Positions 48,342 through 58,721 of a DNA stretch of 64,000 nucleotides are shown here, in pieces. The first letter of the stretch is position 1. Each line of letters opens with the position of its first letter. The notes below the pieces were generated by a model that saw only the letters and a list, made by a program, of their open reading frames with translations, was not told where the DNA came from and ran no database searches. The stretch is from Ceratodon purpureus (lineage: Eukaryota; Streptophyta; Bryopsida; Pseudoditrichales; Ditrichaceae): assembly GCA_014871385.1 (NCBI GenBank), contig CM026426.1, forward strand, positions 85,828,947 through 85,892,946. The letters run 5' to 3'. The position numbers and the translations under genes were made by a program.

Positions 48342-49685
48342 CCGTGGTGAAAACGTTGTTGTCCTACACCTCCACTATCTTGATGGTTTTGGGAACCGCC
48401 ACCTTACCAAGAAGTACACGCCTCTCATTATGTATGTTGATCTACATCAATGCCTCCAACAAAATGCGTTAGTACAATTATGCTGATACCAAGTAGCAGT
48501 ACCTTGCGTATCTAAAACCAATGGGGTGATGTTGCTTACATGTACCTTTTTTTAAAGTGAACCGTCTGCTTCCACCAGAACCATGTTGTACTCTTTGGAA
48601 TCATCGTCTCTGAGCGTCATTGCAATTTCATGGCGCAAGTGGGATACAGGCTAGTCCTTGCCCACTTCAAATGCTAGCATTGGTCTCCCTCTAAATGTAC
48701 AGCAGACTTCTACCATCTCCACCTCTGGTAGATGGTCAATCGCATCCCATTTGTTGTTGGCAGCACCTCGAAACCTTGTATACTGGAACCTGGTGTATAG
48801 TGTTTGCGTGCCCACATGGTACCGGAAGACAACGCTGGACCTATTCACAACGCACTTGATAACATCTTGGCCAATGTGAAACTTCTCAGCCCATCCAGGA
48901 TTCATCAGAATACTTAGGAGTGCCTCTGACGGAGAGTGTAGAACAAAGAGTGTAGGAGTCCGCCAAATGCTGTCACATGCGATCGCAGACAAGTCCACCA
49001 TAACGTGGACAGGCATAAACCATTGCTCATGGGCGAAACTACTGCTAGTGGACGCTTTCATCGCATTGGACAAATCTGCTGTCAGCTTTGTCCTGAAGGC
49101 TTCGGAAGTGTACATGTCTGGCAAAGGCCACTCCATGTCGTTGAAACCAGGGAGCGGGATTGGTTCTATCCTCCCGTACAACGTAGGCTCTTCCGGGGGA
49201 AAATATACGCCACCAAAGAAGAATGTACCCGTGTCCAACAAGTCTATATGGCTTTGACCATTCCGCGTTGCCTCCCCAATCTCTGCATGGAGCACAAGAA
49301 TGGGACTGATGATAGACGTGGGGTGCACCCAATCATCAAAGTGCGAGGAGTATAGGTAGTTGGCCGTGCATTGCCTACTCGCTGCCACAGCGGGATCCAA
49401 GCTTAATTGGCGAGGCTGATACGCATGCTGCACAAGCACCTTATTTAGCTTGCTTGCTCCACGCACACCAGGTGTCCATGAGAAATCCACGATCTGAGCC
49501 TTGAAGGCCCCTCGAAAATAATCTCCACCATGCCGCCTTGCCTCTCTACCCCAAGGCCCTTCCGACTTTGGTTGCAGCAGAACCCAGGAGTCCCGGTCCA
49601 GCCTCATTGGGATCCAATTGCCATGGACATCTTGATCGTTGTGCAAAATTACGCTCTGGACTATCGATTCTGGCCGTCTAGCCAT
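48342..49685 (-). CDS. Unrecognised protein, readable past TAG/TAA stops
   Basis: A minus frame of 344 codons from 49685 (MARRPESIVQSVILHNDQDV) to TAG 48651 has no indel. It contains FSWTPGVRGASKLNKV, LDTGTFFFGGVYFPPEEPTL and VVFRYHVGTQTLYTRFQYTR, with no family I know. Beyond the TAG the same frame stays protein-like (PVSHLRHEIAMTLRDDDSKE, MVLVEADGSL), crosses TAA 48552 and continues KKVHVSNITPLVLDTQ. A neighbouring frame then gives INIHNERRVLLGKVAVPKTI and ends in TGA near 48.34 kb after crossing further TAG codons. So the protein may be about 450 residues if TAA/TAG are sense. Confidence 0.5.
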
Positions 49686-50433
49686 GCTTCCCTAAACCCC
49701 AAGGTATTGGGAGACACAGACATGAACTATAACATCTCCCTTTCGTACCAACCAAGGCGAGGGAACATGCTGCCAGCACAGCAAAAATCAAATTTGCATA
49801 GTTTGAGCACTTGAGGAGAGCAAAATCCTGAGTTTGTAATCAGAGATGAAGTTTGAGGAATTCATGCCTAGTCACAACGTTGCCCCCAGGAGGCAGAAAA
49901 TCTTGGATCATGTCAAGACAGGGAATTGATCATATTGAAAAAAAAATTACCTAGTTTTGTAGCTCGCTGGCAGCAAACCGCACATTGAGTTGACAGCAAA
50001 GAAAGCCGCACTTCCACCTTGATTCAGCAAGTAACTACTCAAGCACAATTCGCTACATGAACAACACCCACAACCCCAAATCACCTGGTCAACTCCCAGC
50101 AAGTGCCAACTCTTGCTGCCGGCACCGAATTTCCACAATCACGTGTCTCTCCCTTCGCACTAACCCACACCCACTCTCCCAAATCAGTTGGAATCCTCTC
50201 AGCCCCAACTCCCGCTGGCTGCAACCAATTTCCCAAGTGCGTCGCTTCTCCCGTAGCGCCGAACACCTGCTGGCTGCACTCACTCTCCCTACGAAGTTCA
50301 AAAACTTCGGCACTCACTCATCGTCGGTGGAGGAGGTAGGTAGGCGGACTCATAAATTTCTCGTTTAAAGTGCTGGCAGAAACTTTGCTGACATGAGCAG
50401 ACCGGCTCGGGATTCGGTCCTTGCTCCGCCAGT

Positions 50434-50511
50434 CCGCTGTTAGCCCGGCACTGTAGATGTGCCCTCCACACGCCTCACGGGGAGGTCATTGGTTCGAGCC
50501 CCCGTGGCGGT
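50434..50511 (+). repeat. tRNA-like sequence with B box, possible SINE
   Basis: TAGCCCGGCACTGTAGA (from 50441) resembles a tRNA A box/D arm, and GGTTCGAGCCC (50491-50501) is a B box 50 bases later. Between them CCTC-ACGGG-GAGG could form a class II variable arm. The acceptor and anticodon arms pair poorly, so a pseudo-tRNA or SINE head is likelier than a working tRNA. Confidence 0.45.
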
Positions 50512-50519
50512 TGCTGGCA

Positions 50520-51200
50520 CCACAGTGGCATGTTCGGTGCCATGTCAAAAAGCACGCGGGCAGCACTCGTTTTTTTCTCTCACGTGCCGCTTACACGGCC
50601 TTTTCCAGACCCCGTATTGCACATAATGACATAGCACCAACACAAGTCCCAGCTCTGCTATGTTTTGCTAATGAATCACCAACACAAAAGATGAATCAGA
50701 TCTAGTTTCAATCAGAGTTAATTCCTTCCCAACACATATCCTCAATCTTTTAACATAAACACAGACAGATAGTGTGCAAGGAGGACTTCACAACATAGCC
50801 AGCCCCTATGCTGGCCTTGCACACCACTCTAGCGACTAACTCCCAGAACCCCCCCTCACCAGAAAATGCGGAGCTCTTCTACTGTGCATCTCAACTCCGT
50901 TCCGACTTGTGCCAATCAATGAGTGCCTTATGCTGAATTTGTTTTAGGAATAGAATCTTGCTTGCACGAATATAGGTGAATCATGCATTGCTTGTAAACG
51001 CATGCATTTTTAGGGTACGGCTAGGGGATGCTGTTTCTCAATAGGTGGTTCTACCTTAAGGCAGGACAAAGGTTTTAGGCCGTATAGCGTACTGCTCATC
51101 TATTGAGACACCAATCATCATTACCGTACCTTGTTTCCCTTGTCATGAAAGAGTTGTATTGATTTCAAAAAAACCCTCCCGTTGTCCTTAACACTCCAGG
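50520..51200. other. No supported gene
   Basis: No coherent frame or repeat is visible between the tRNA-like sequence and the next coiled-coil frame. Confidence 0.5.
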
Positions 51201-51218
51201 TTTATTGAGGGTTCTTTG

Positions 51219-51670
51219 AACCCAAGGAAGTCAAGGCAGAAATCATGCCCTCACTAGAACACATGCCACTCATTGTCTCTACATTGGAGATGACGGGAAG
51301 TAGTTCAAAGAAAGGTGGAATAACAAGTAGATCTCTTTGTGTTTGTCACTTTGATGACGTGGTGAAGAAGGCTTTGGAAGAGCACATTAGGACTCCCTAA
51401 AAAAGCCTCCAGGTTGAGGAGAAGACATCCGCAGCTCTCCGTCATGAAAGAGACGTTGCCATGTACGAGAAAGGAGTTCGTGAAGTGGAGGTAGCAACCA
51501 TCCAAGGCAATTTGCGTAGATGCCAAGACAGATACGGGAAACTCACAGTCAAATGGGTTGACCTCCATGCTCGCATTCTCGAGGCACATCCGAATCTTGA
51601 TCTATGGTCTATAGGCAATTCTAGACCAAGAAGTTTAGGAGAACTTCAGTATGTTATGAAGATCCCTTGA
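51219..51670 (+). CDS. Short unrecognised coiled-coil protein, one in-frame TAA
   Basis: A plus frame runs from about 51219 to TGA 51668-51670 (about 150 codons), crossing a single TAA at 51398-51400 with no indel. On both sides of the TAA the sequence is one continuous charged helix (VVKKALEEHIRTP-x-KSLQVEEKTSAALRHE), then YEKGVREVEVATIQGNLRRC and a short tail. It may be the last exon of a longer gene. No family is recognised. Confidence 0.4.
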
Positions 51671-52042
51671 GCAAAGGTGGTAATCAATACTGTCTAGATA
51701 ATTTTAAAACTTTTTGTAAATAATTGCCATAGCGTGGACCTTGAGGGAATCTAACTTTTTTCCTAGTTAGACGTTTTTAAAGAAACAGTTATGGTACCCA
51801 AATTGAAATTTGGTGCTCGGCAGGCTGCTTTGGCAGATCTACTAAATATTTTTCTGACGTATGAGAATTAAAAAAAATATATCAAAAAAATTTAAGAATT
51901 TAAAAAAAATTCAGAATCAAAATAATTAAATATCTTAAGAACTTAATAACTTACTATCCATCAATGAGGGGGTCAATCCATTGGATAAAAAAATTAAATT
52001 TTTTAAATAAATTTTAAAAAAATATTTAAAAAAGAAACTATT

Positions 52043-52521
52043 GATACATGTATTTATAGTATTGCCCGCAAATAAATACATATAACGAGCATGTCTATTG
52101 GAAGAACAAACAAAAAAAAATAAATTTAAAAAAGCGAAAAACAAAATAGATTTAAAGACCAATGGTCAGAGGCCAAACATAAATATTTGTATTCAAAATT
52201 TCCAAAACATATTAGGATAAAAATTAGTTTTTGATTGAAATGTTCTTAATTATTTTTAATTTGTATTTGAAATAATTTTTTAAAAAAAAAATTCCTGTGG
52301 ATTCTTTATTCCAAATCTTTTTAAATAATAATTATTTTATTGAAAAGGAAAAATAATGATATCCATATAGTTTGTTACTATATTTCTATGTTTATTGCAT
52401 AATTGCTAGTGGTTTGCAGAGGCTGTTAGGCCCCCGCATAATTTACTGTATATATACATTGTTTTTCATATTATGAAACACACTTCCCCATAGATACATA
52501 TATTTATAGTATTGCCCGCAA
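52043..52521. repeat. 29-bp direct repeat containing TTGCCCGCAA
   Basis: GATACATRTATTTATAGTAT followed by TGCCCGCAA occurs at 52043-52071 and 52493-52521 with one mismatch, 450 bp apart. It may mark the ends of a small non-autonomous element. Confidence 0.8.
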
Positions 52522-55500
52522 GCATATTTTTCCTTTTTCATAATCAATCCTCAATTCTTTTTGTTTTTTTTGTTTTTTATTTTTATTTAAAAATAAATGA
52601 AATTCCTTCCTTTATTTTTTTTATTTTTTTATTTTTATTTTTGTTTTCTTTTATTTTCTGGTTTTTGTTTTTTTAGAAAATGATTTCACTGGGTTTATTT
52701 TGTATTTTCACAGGTATCTGGATTTCAATATAGGTCATGTTTTAAATACCAATCTCTGTATATTTTATAGTTACGTAATCTTATGATCTTTTTGTTTAAT
52801 TTTTCTTTTCGTGTGTTTGGATTATGGACCAAGGCATTTCTCTAAGTTGGTTTCTCATAATGTTTGGAATGATATTGCCCTTTCACTGTTTGCGTATGCT
52901 CCCGCAAACTCTACATTTCTTTGTTTCAATTTTTGAGTTTCTGATTTTTTTATTTTAAATTAATATTAATATGGCAAAACAGTTCGATGCTCTACACAGT
53001 TAGGTATTTACTAATTAGTAATTTGCTTAAATTTAGTTTTGACATTTCAATTAACTACATATTGTATGCAAGTGCTTTTTAGCGTAGCGAAGCTCAATTC
53101 TATTTCTACAATTTCAAATGGATGGGCATTTTATTATTTTAGTCCTTATTTCTTTTACATTTTATTATTTTAGACCTTGTCTGCCTTGACTATATTTTAA
53201 ACATTGTTGATTAGGTCTTTAATTAATTATTTTCATAACTGTATCACCTAGCTTACTATCGTATTCCGATAACATTCCCTGTAATTCTTCGTCGATGGAC
53301 ATACAGCTTACCGTGAAAATCCAACAATCTTGATTTAAAAATTCTTTTATCAAAACGATGAGTACTCGATTAATATCTTTCCTTGGAAATAACCATTAAT
53401 TCTCTACTCGATTAATGAGTATTTATGAATATTTAATTTCACACATGAGTTCAATGCAATGACACAATTGTTTGCTACGTAAACAGGAGATCAATGTGTA
53501 GGACCTCATAAGATGTTATGTTTGTGAGATCTCATATTGTACATCTTTGAACTTCATCTTCCCATCCAAGTTGATGATATTTCAAGTTTAGTGATTTAAT
53601 AATACTAAGACTTAGTGCATATACAATGTTCTCTGTAGGTACGAATTGTCGTGATGGGATACATTATATAGTAGTGCTATATTTTTTTATATTTTATTTA
53701 ATCTCATTGAATCTTAAAGTAGTGTGTAATACTTTACTATAATCATATAGTTCAGTAATTTACAATTAAATTCATATTCATTATCACTAGAAGAATGTAA
53801 ATCTGTTGTATGAAACAAGCAATTCAACTTCCTCTTTGTTTAATTTTAAATTTCACGTTGTTTATTTTGAATTTGTACTTTACTTAGTAGTACACATTCC
53901 TGAACTTATCAATTCTTGAGAAGTACACAGTACCACAATTTCACAGGTAACTAAGATCTCTTGCACTAAAGACAATATGACATACCATAGAAAAAGAATT
54001 CTCTCAAGACCCACTGTAATGCAAGTATTGTTCTACACCTATACTTTATTAATGTCACGATAAGCGTATTATCTTCATCTTCAATAAGTAGCATGAAGAC
54101 GATAATTTGGCCTATTTAACAACGCCTTGCTCTTGCATTGTTTTAGAACCGATCCGCCATAAGTATCTTTATCGTTATTAATAGAGGTTATGGTACAGTT
54201 TGTTATACAAAACATTTCATGAGCACGCCATCAATTTCTGATACATATGTTTATGTGATTCTTTTTTTTATATAATTTTTTTGTTTTCCATTCCCTACGT
54301 TTATTAAGTGACAACATGTACACGGTTTTTGGATTTTATAAAGTACTACTTCGAAAAACTCAAGGTTTGCAGAAAACTCCCTATAATCGCATGTGTAGTG
54401 AACATTGTGTTCCCATTACCCAAATTACAAATGAAGTTAACAATCAACTTCATTGTCTTTCTATAAAGTTGTTATTAATTTTTGAACAAAAATGTTCCAT
54501 TGCAGAATTTAACCTCTAAATGCCCACCATGAATTCACATTGAAAACTGCCTTTCAACACTCTTTTGTAAAGCAAGTTAGTTTTTCCAATTTTGTGACAT
54601 TTTTTTGCAATTTCAACCGTAGGATCTTATAGCTAACTTATTGAGACATTCTTTTCCAAAATTTTAGAGAAAAATACAACACCAATTGCAAGATCGTAAT
54701 GTTCAAAGTTAAAAAAACAAGTTTTTTTCAATCCTTCAAAAAGCTGAAATCTCACTTTCAATGAATTTAAAAAAAATATGCCTAAAAAATTTGAAATGGG
54801 CAACTCCATATTCTAATATAAAAATGACTTGAGAATCTACACAAGAAATATCAAATGAAAAACCTAGATTTTCATCTTCAAAAGATATGTAAATCAAAAT
54901 ACAATGTAGAATACAAGGAAAAACTAAATTGCTAATTACATCCACATAAAAGTGGATAAAATTACTTTCAACAGTAAAAATGATGTGATATCTAACAAAA
55001 AACTTTTCCAATTTTTGTTTTTGAAAAATTGTCAAAATTGTATTCAGAATGAGCTCTTAAAGTTCTTTTATGAAGATTTGACCAAACTGCCCGCATAACA
55101 TGAATTGTCATATCTTTTACCTCACTTGTTGGAATGGACTGAATCAAAGCATTCTATTCAAATATGAATTTCTACAAAATGATGATATTTTTATTTATTT
55201 TTTATAAACATATTTGAAATTTTTTGTGGCTGCCCGCCTTGAGATTTTTTACCTTCAACCATTCATAACTTTTGCATTACATAACCAAATCTTATGAACA
55301 AAGCTTGGCATGTACGTAATGACCTAGAGAATCCACATGGAAAATCACAAAACTTGAAAGTAATTTTTACCACTGTAGGACCCTGCCCAAAATAGCCGGC
55401 GACCACATTTTGATTGCCTGGGAGTTTAGGGGTTACATAGAAAAAAAAATAGTCTTCTTTATTATTAATGATAATATGGAATCCGTACAAGAATCCGTAC

Positions 55501-55580
55501 TACCTTGTGGAATCATAAGATTTGAGGTGGCTACATTTTTTTTTAAATTATAAACTCCACAATTTATTATTGCAAGGCGC

Positions 55581-55591
55581 AATATATATAG

Positions 55592-55620
<29 letters not shown>
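55581..55620. repeat. (TA)n microsatellite
   Basis: An almost pure AT-dinucleotide tract of about 38 bases. Confidence 0.95.
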
Positions 55621-55623
<3 letters not shown>

Positions 55624-56748
55624 GATAATTAATGAATTCGTTAGTTTGTTTTTATAATAACTTTTCAATAAAGGGGCTGAGTTATATGAAACATGCCTGT
55701 TCCAAAAAAATTACATAGTTCTTTACCTATATTTGAACTAAATAGGCAAATACGGAGACATATTTGCAAAATTTGAATTAAATGTTTTTGGGATGAAGCG
55801 TTAATTAATGTTTAAGTGTACAAATAGACATGGTCAAATGCAAGTATCTTTTTAAAAAAACAAAATATCCTATTATAAATATTTTATAGAATTAAAGAGG
55901 AAAACAAAAAATATCGCTTCCAAAAATTACTTGAAAGTTATGAGGGGTCAGAAGCATATATTACTCATATCAAAAAATACAATAAATTCATGATCAATTA
56001 AAATTCAAATATAGGAATTAAGCATATTCATCAAGTTCAACTATATTTGTCTTCTAATTTAGTTCTGTTTACAACCACCATATTGTTGTTCAAAAATACT
56101 AATGGTTTTTTAATAAGTTAAATATAATTTATGACCACCAATTGAATATTTTATATTCTATAGATTGTTAATAGAGAATATCTTTCATTATTGCAACTAA
56201 CACAATATACTACGTAATATTCATCCATTACATATCTGCGGAAGAACTCGTCCATCGCAAATACTACACTTTGGCATCAAACAACCATTTTGTATGCTAA
56301 TACGTGCCTTTATATTAATCGATAAAAATCGTCTAATCATACTAAAACAAGATTTTCCAATAATCAAAAGCAAATTTGCCCAAAAGGGTTTTGTAGAGGA
56401 TTAGTATTGAATTTAGTCACAATGGTCTACAACTTGTTTGTTTACAAATATACGAAGATTTGACTCAAAAACTCCAGAATGGTGTTTGTACTTTTTAGTC
56501 CACTTCATTCAACATGAATGATAATAAACATCACACTATTTAAAGCAATATCTACGTTTTATTTCTCTCTTATCTTCAATACAGTGGAGATAATTCTATT
56601 AGGGCAATGGTTGGTCGTACATTGTAATTTAAATTTATGTTGCGAAGCACAATGATTGACCAAAATAATAACTCTATCTCTACTTTGAGTACTGATGCCG
56701 AACTATATGTACCCTATCACATCCATATCATAATTGTTCATAGGACCT

Positions 56749-56945
56749 CCCCGTCCGAAAGACCGTCCGGTCCGCTCGTCCGTCCATTAGGGGTCATGTC
56801 CGGTCCACAAGAGAATATTCGAGCATATTCGAGCATATTTGAGAAAAAATTAGGAATATTCATAGAATATGTCCGATTTTCACCCTGGACCGACCGGTCC
56901 GTCCGTCCGTCCGTCCGTGTCCGGAAATTTTGCCCATGTCCGTCC
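56749..56945. repeat. TCCG-rich block
   Basis: GC-rich GTCCGGTCC/TCCG repeats (densest at 56896-56920) embedded in AT-rich DNA, with a pair of ATTCGAGCAT units in the middle. It resembles the GGACG-rich patch near 3.85 kb in opposite orientation, so it may be a dispersed repeat. Confidence 0.7.
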
Positions 56946-57582
56946 ATTATGACAACCCTGTTTCATATAATGTAGAGAATTTTACATTCAGCGTTTTAAA
57001 ACCGTTGAATACATATTGTTTCAATTTAAACTTCATACTCATATGTAATTTTTACCTTTTCGTTTTTTTACTTATTAAATGAAAACTTGTCACTAATTGT
57101 AGGGGAAGTCAAATAGTACAATAAGCTTTGAGTTCCTATGCATGATACGTACTATATGTTATTACATTTATAAGTGCAACTTTATACATCATAGGCTAAA
57201 AAAGTGAAATCCAAAAGTATATGCATGTACAACGATTGCCACTTCTTTTCACCATATGTATATACAGTGATTCTAGTATTAAAACAAGTGCTACTTCTAT
57301 TCACCAAACAAGCATTTAAATTGTGGAAGGAACCTTGAACTTATAGCCGCTATTATATATTAAATAATGATGAAAGAAGGGGATGACTTCTCATAGTCTT
57401 CATGTACCATATCTAGGCTCATATGCAAACGATGTACCTCGATTAAATTATTTATTTTCAGTGCAAACCATTTAATGTTAATTTGGAAATCAACATTTGT
57501 CAATGGGTTTTGTATACACCTTGAATTTTGGTTTTTTATTATTTTTATCTAAACTGTCTGGATTTGGTTCACTGTTCAGGTA

Positions 57583-58430
57583 CATGTTTTTATTTTATTT
57601 TATTTTATAAATTTTTTTTAAGCAAAAGGAAAATCCATTACAAGAGATAGAGTACAACTCCACATCAGGCAAAGCCTAGGGCCAGAAAGTTACCACAAAA
57701 TGAAAGGATGTTCTAAGGGACTAGGTTTCCAAACTACAGAAAGACCGTTTCTAATACAAATCACTTCTCTGGTAGTCCAAGCAGCATCAAAACTACTCAA
57801 AGCACTCTGGACCTTGGCCGGGGTCTTGGCCCTATTGATCCGGGCGAGAGTTTTGCCCCACTCGACTCTCCCCTATTCCTGCCAGGCGTCCCATACAGCG
57901 TTTTTTTTACATTTCTCAGTTTATCTCTTCTGTGGCAACAATGGATATTCGGAGAGAGAATATCTAGCTCCAAACATTAAATTTTTAGTGAAAAAGTAGA
58001 GGTAACTTTTTATTTCAAGATAATCAAACTGGCGACACAGTGAATTTCTATCTGTCCTATACTTGGCGACAGAATACTAAGTCCTAGAGAGTGGTAGGCG
58101 GCAGTAAACAGGATCTCCTAAAAATGCATATGCTACTTGGCGAAGTAGTTATTATTTCGAGCTAAAACTGGCACCATTTCGAAGTCCCAGAAAACCTCCC
58201 GCGTCCAAGCTCCTCAAAGTTTGTCTCAGACCCATTCACCAGCTTCCAGAGACATAAAATAGAAAAATACAGAGCAGATCAACCGAGGACTACACGACCT
58301 CAAGGAAAGCTCAATGAAAAATTCAGCGACAAAGCAAACCCAATAGAACAGCCCAAGATTAGACTCAGAAAAGGAAAGATCGCGGATAAATTCAGCAACC
58401 CGAGGTGAGACACAGACACCGAGCACTCAG
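57583..58430 (-). pseudogene. 3' end of a second LINE (ORF2 C-terminus and tail)
   Basis: On the minus strand the frame AVWDAWQE-x-GRVEWGKTLA (TAG 57873-57875) continues AWTTREVICIRNGLSVVW to TAA near 57702. This resembles the helical C-terminal region that follows the RT zinc-binding domain in plant LINEs. Upstream minus frames (FSLRISIVATEEIN, and further segments to about 58.43 kb) look like the same protein after a frameshift in an A run. A (TAAAA)n tract at 57583-57606 forms the 3' tail. The 5' part of the element is missing or unrecognisable. Confidence 0.55.
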
Positions 58431-58721
58431 AAATGAACACACGCTAGACACATAGCTAGGTGGTATAGACTCAACAGAATAGCAGTGAGAGCACATCTAC
58501 CGCACACAACCTAGTCGACCTTTGCAAAGCAAGAAAAGATGACGGGACATACACAAGCAACCCATAGCAATTACATAGAAAAGCAATCATACGCAGATCT
58601 AATGTCTATGGAAACTGGTGGTAAAGGGTTTTTGAGCCAATGTCCAACACACGTCAGACATCGCTGAATTTATCATCGACTGGTGTACCTGCAAAAAAAA
58701 CAACAGAACAGATTAGTGTCA

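Larger units (their letters stand above)
51680..57580. other. AT-rich interval without genes
   Basis: Nearly 6 kb of strongly AT-rich DNA. ORFs here lack coding character. It holds a 29-bp direct repeat, a long (TA)n tract and a TCCG-rich block listed separately, plus scattered small C-rich islands containing GCCCGC (52.06, 52.51, 55.09, 55.23 kb). Confidence 0.6.

Noticed and set aside
50057-50368. ORFs on both strands at 50.06-50.37 kb
   Set aside because: Equally open in several frames with low-complexity composition; no supporting signal.
50434-50511. Functional tRNA gene
   Set aside because: The A and B boxes are fair but acceptor and anticodon stems do not pair well and no proper anticodon loop (U33) is present.
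54736-55490. Minus-strand ORFs in the AT-rich desert
   Set aside because: Phe/Ile/Lys-rich translations typical of random AT-rich DNA, with no splice or domain support.
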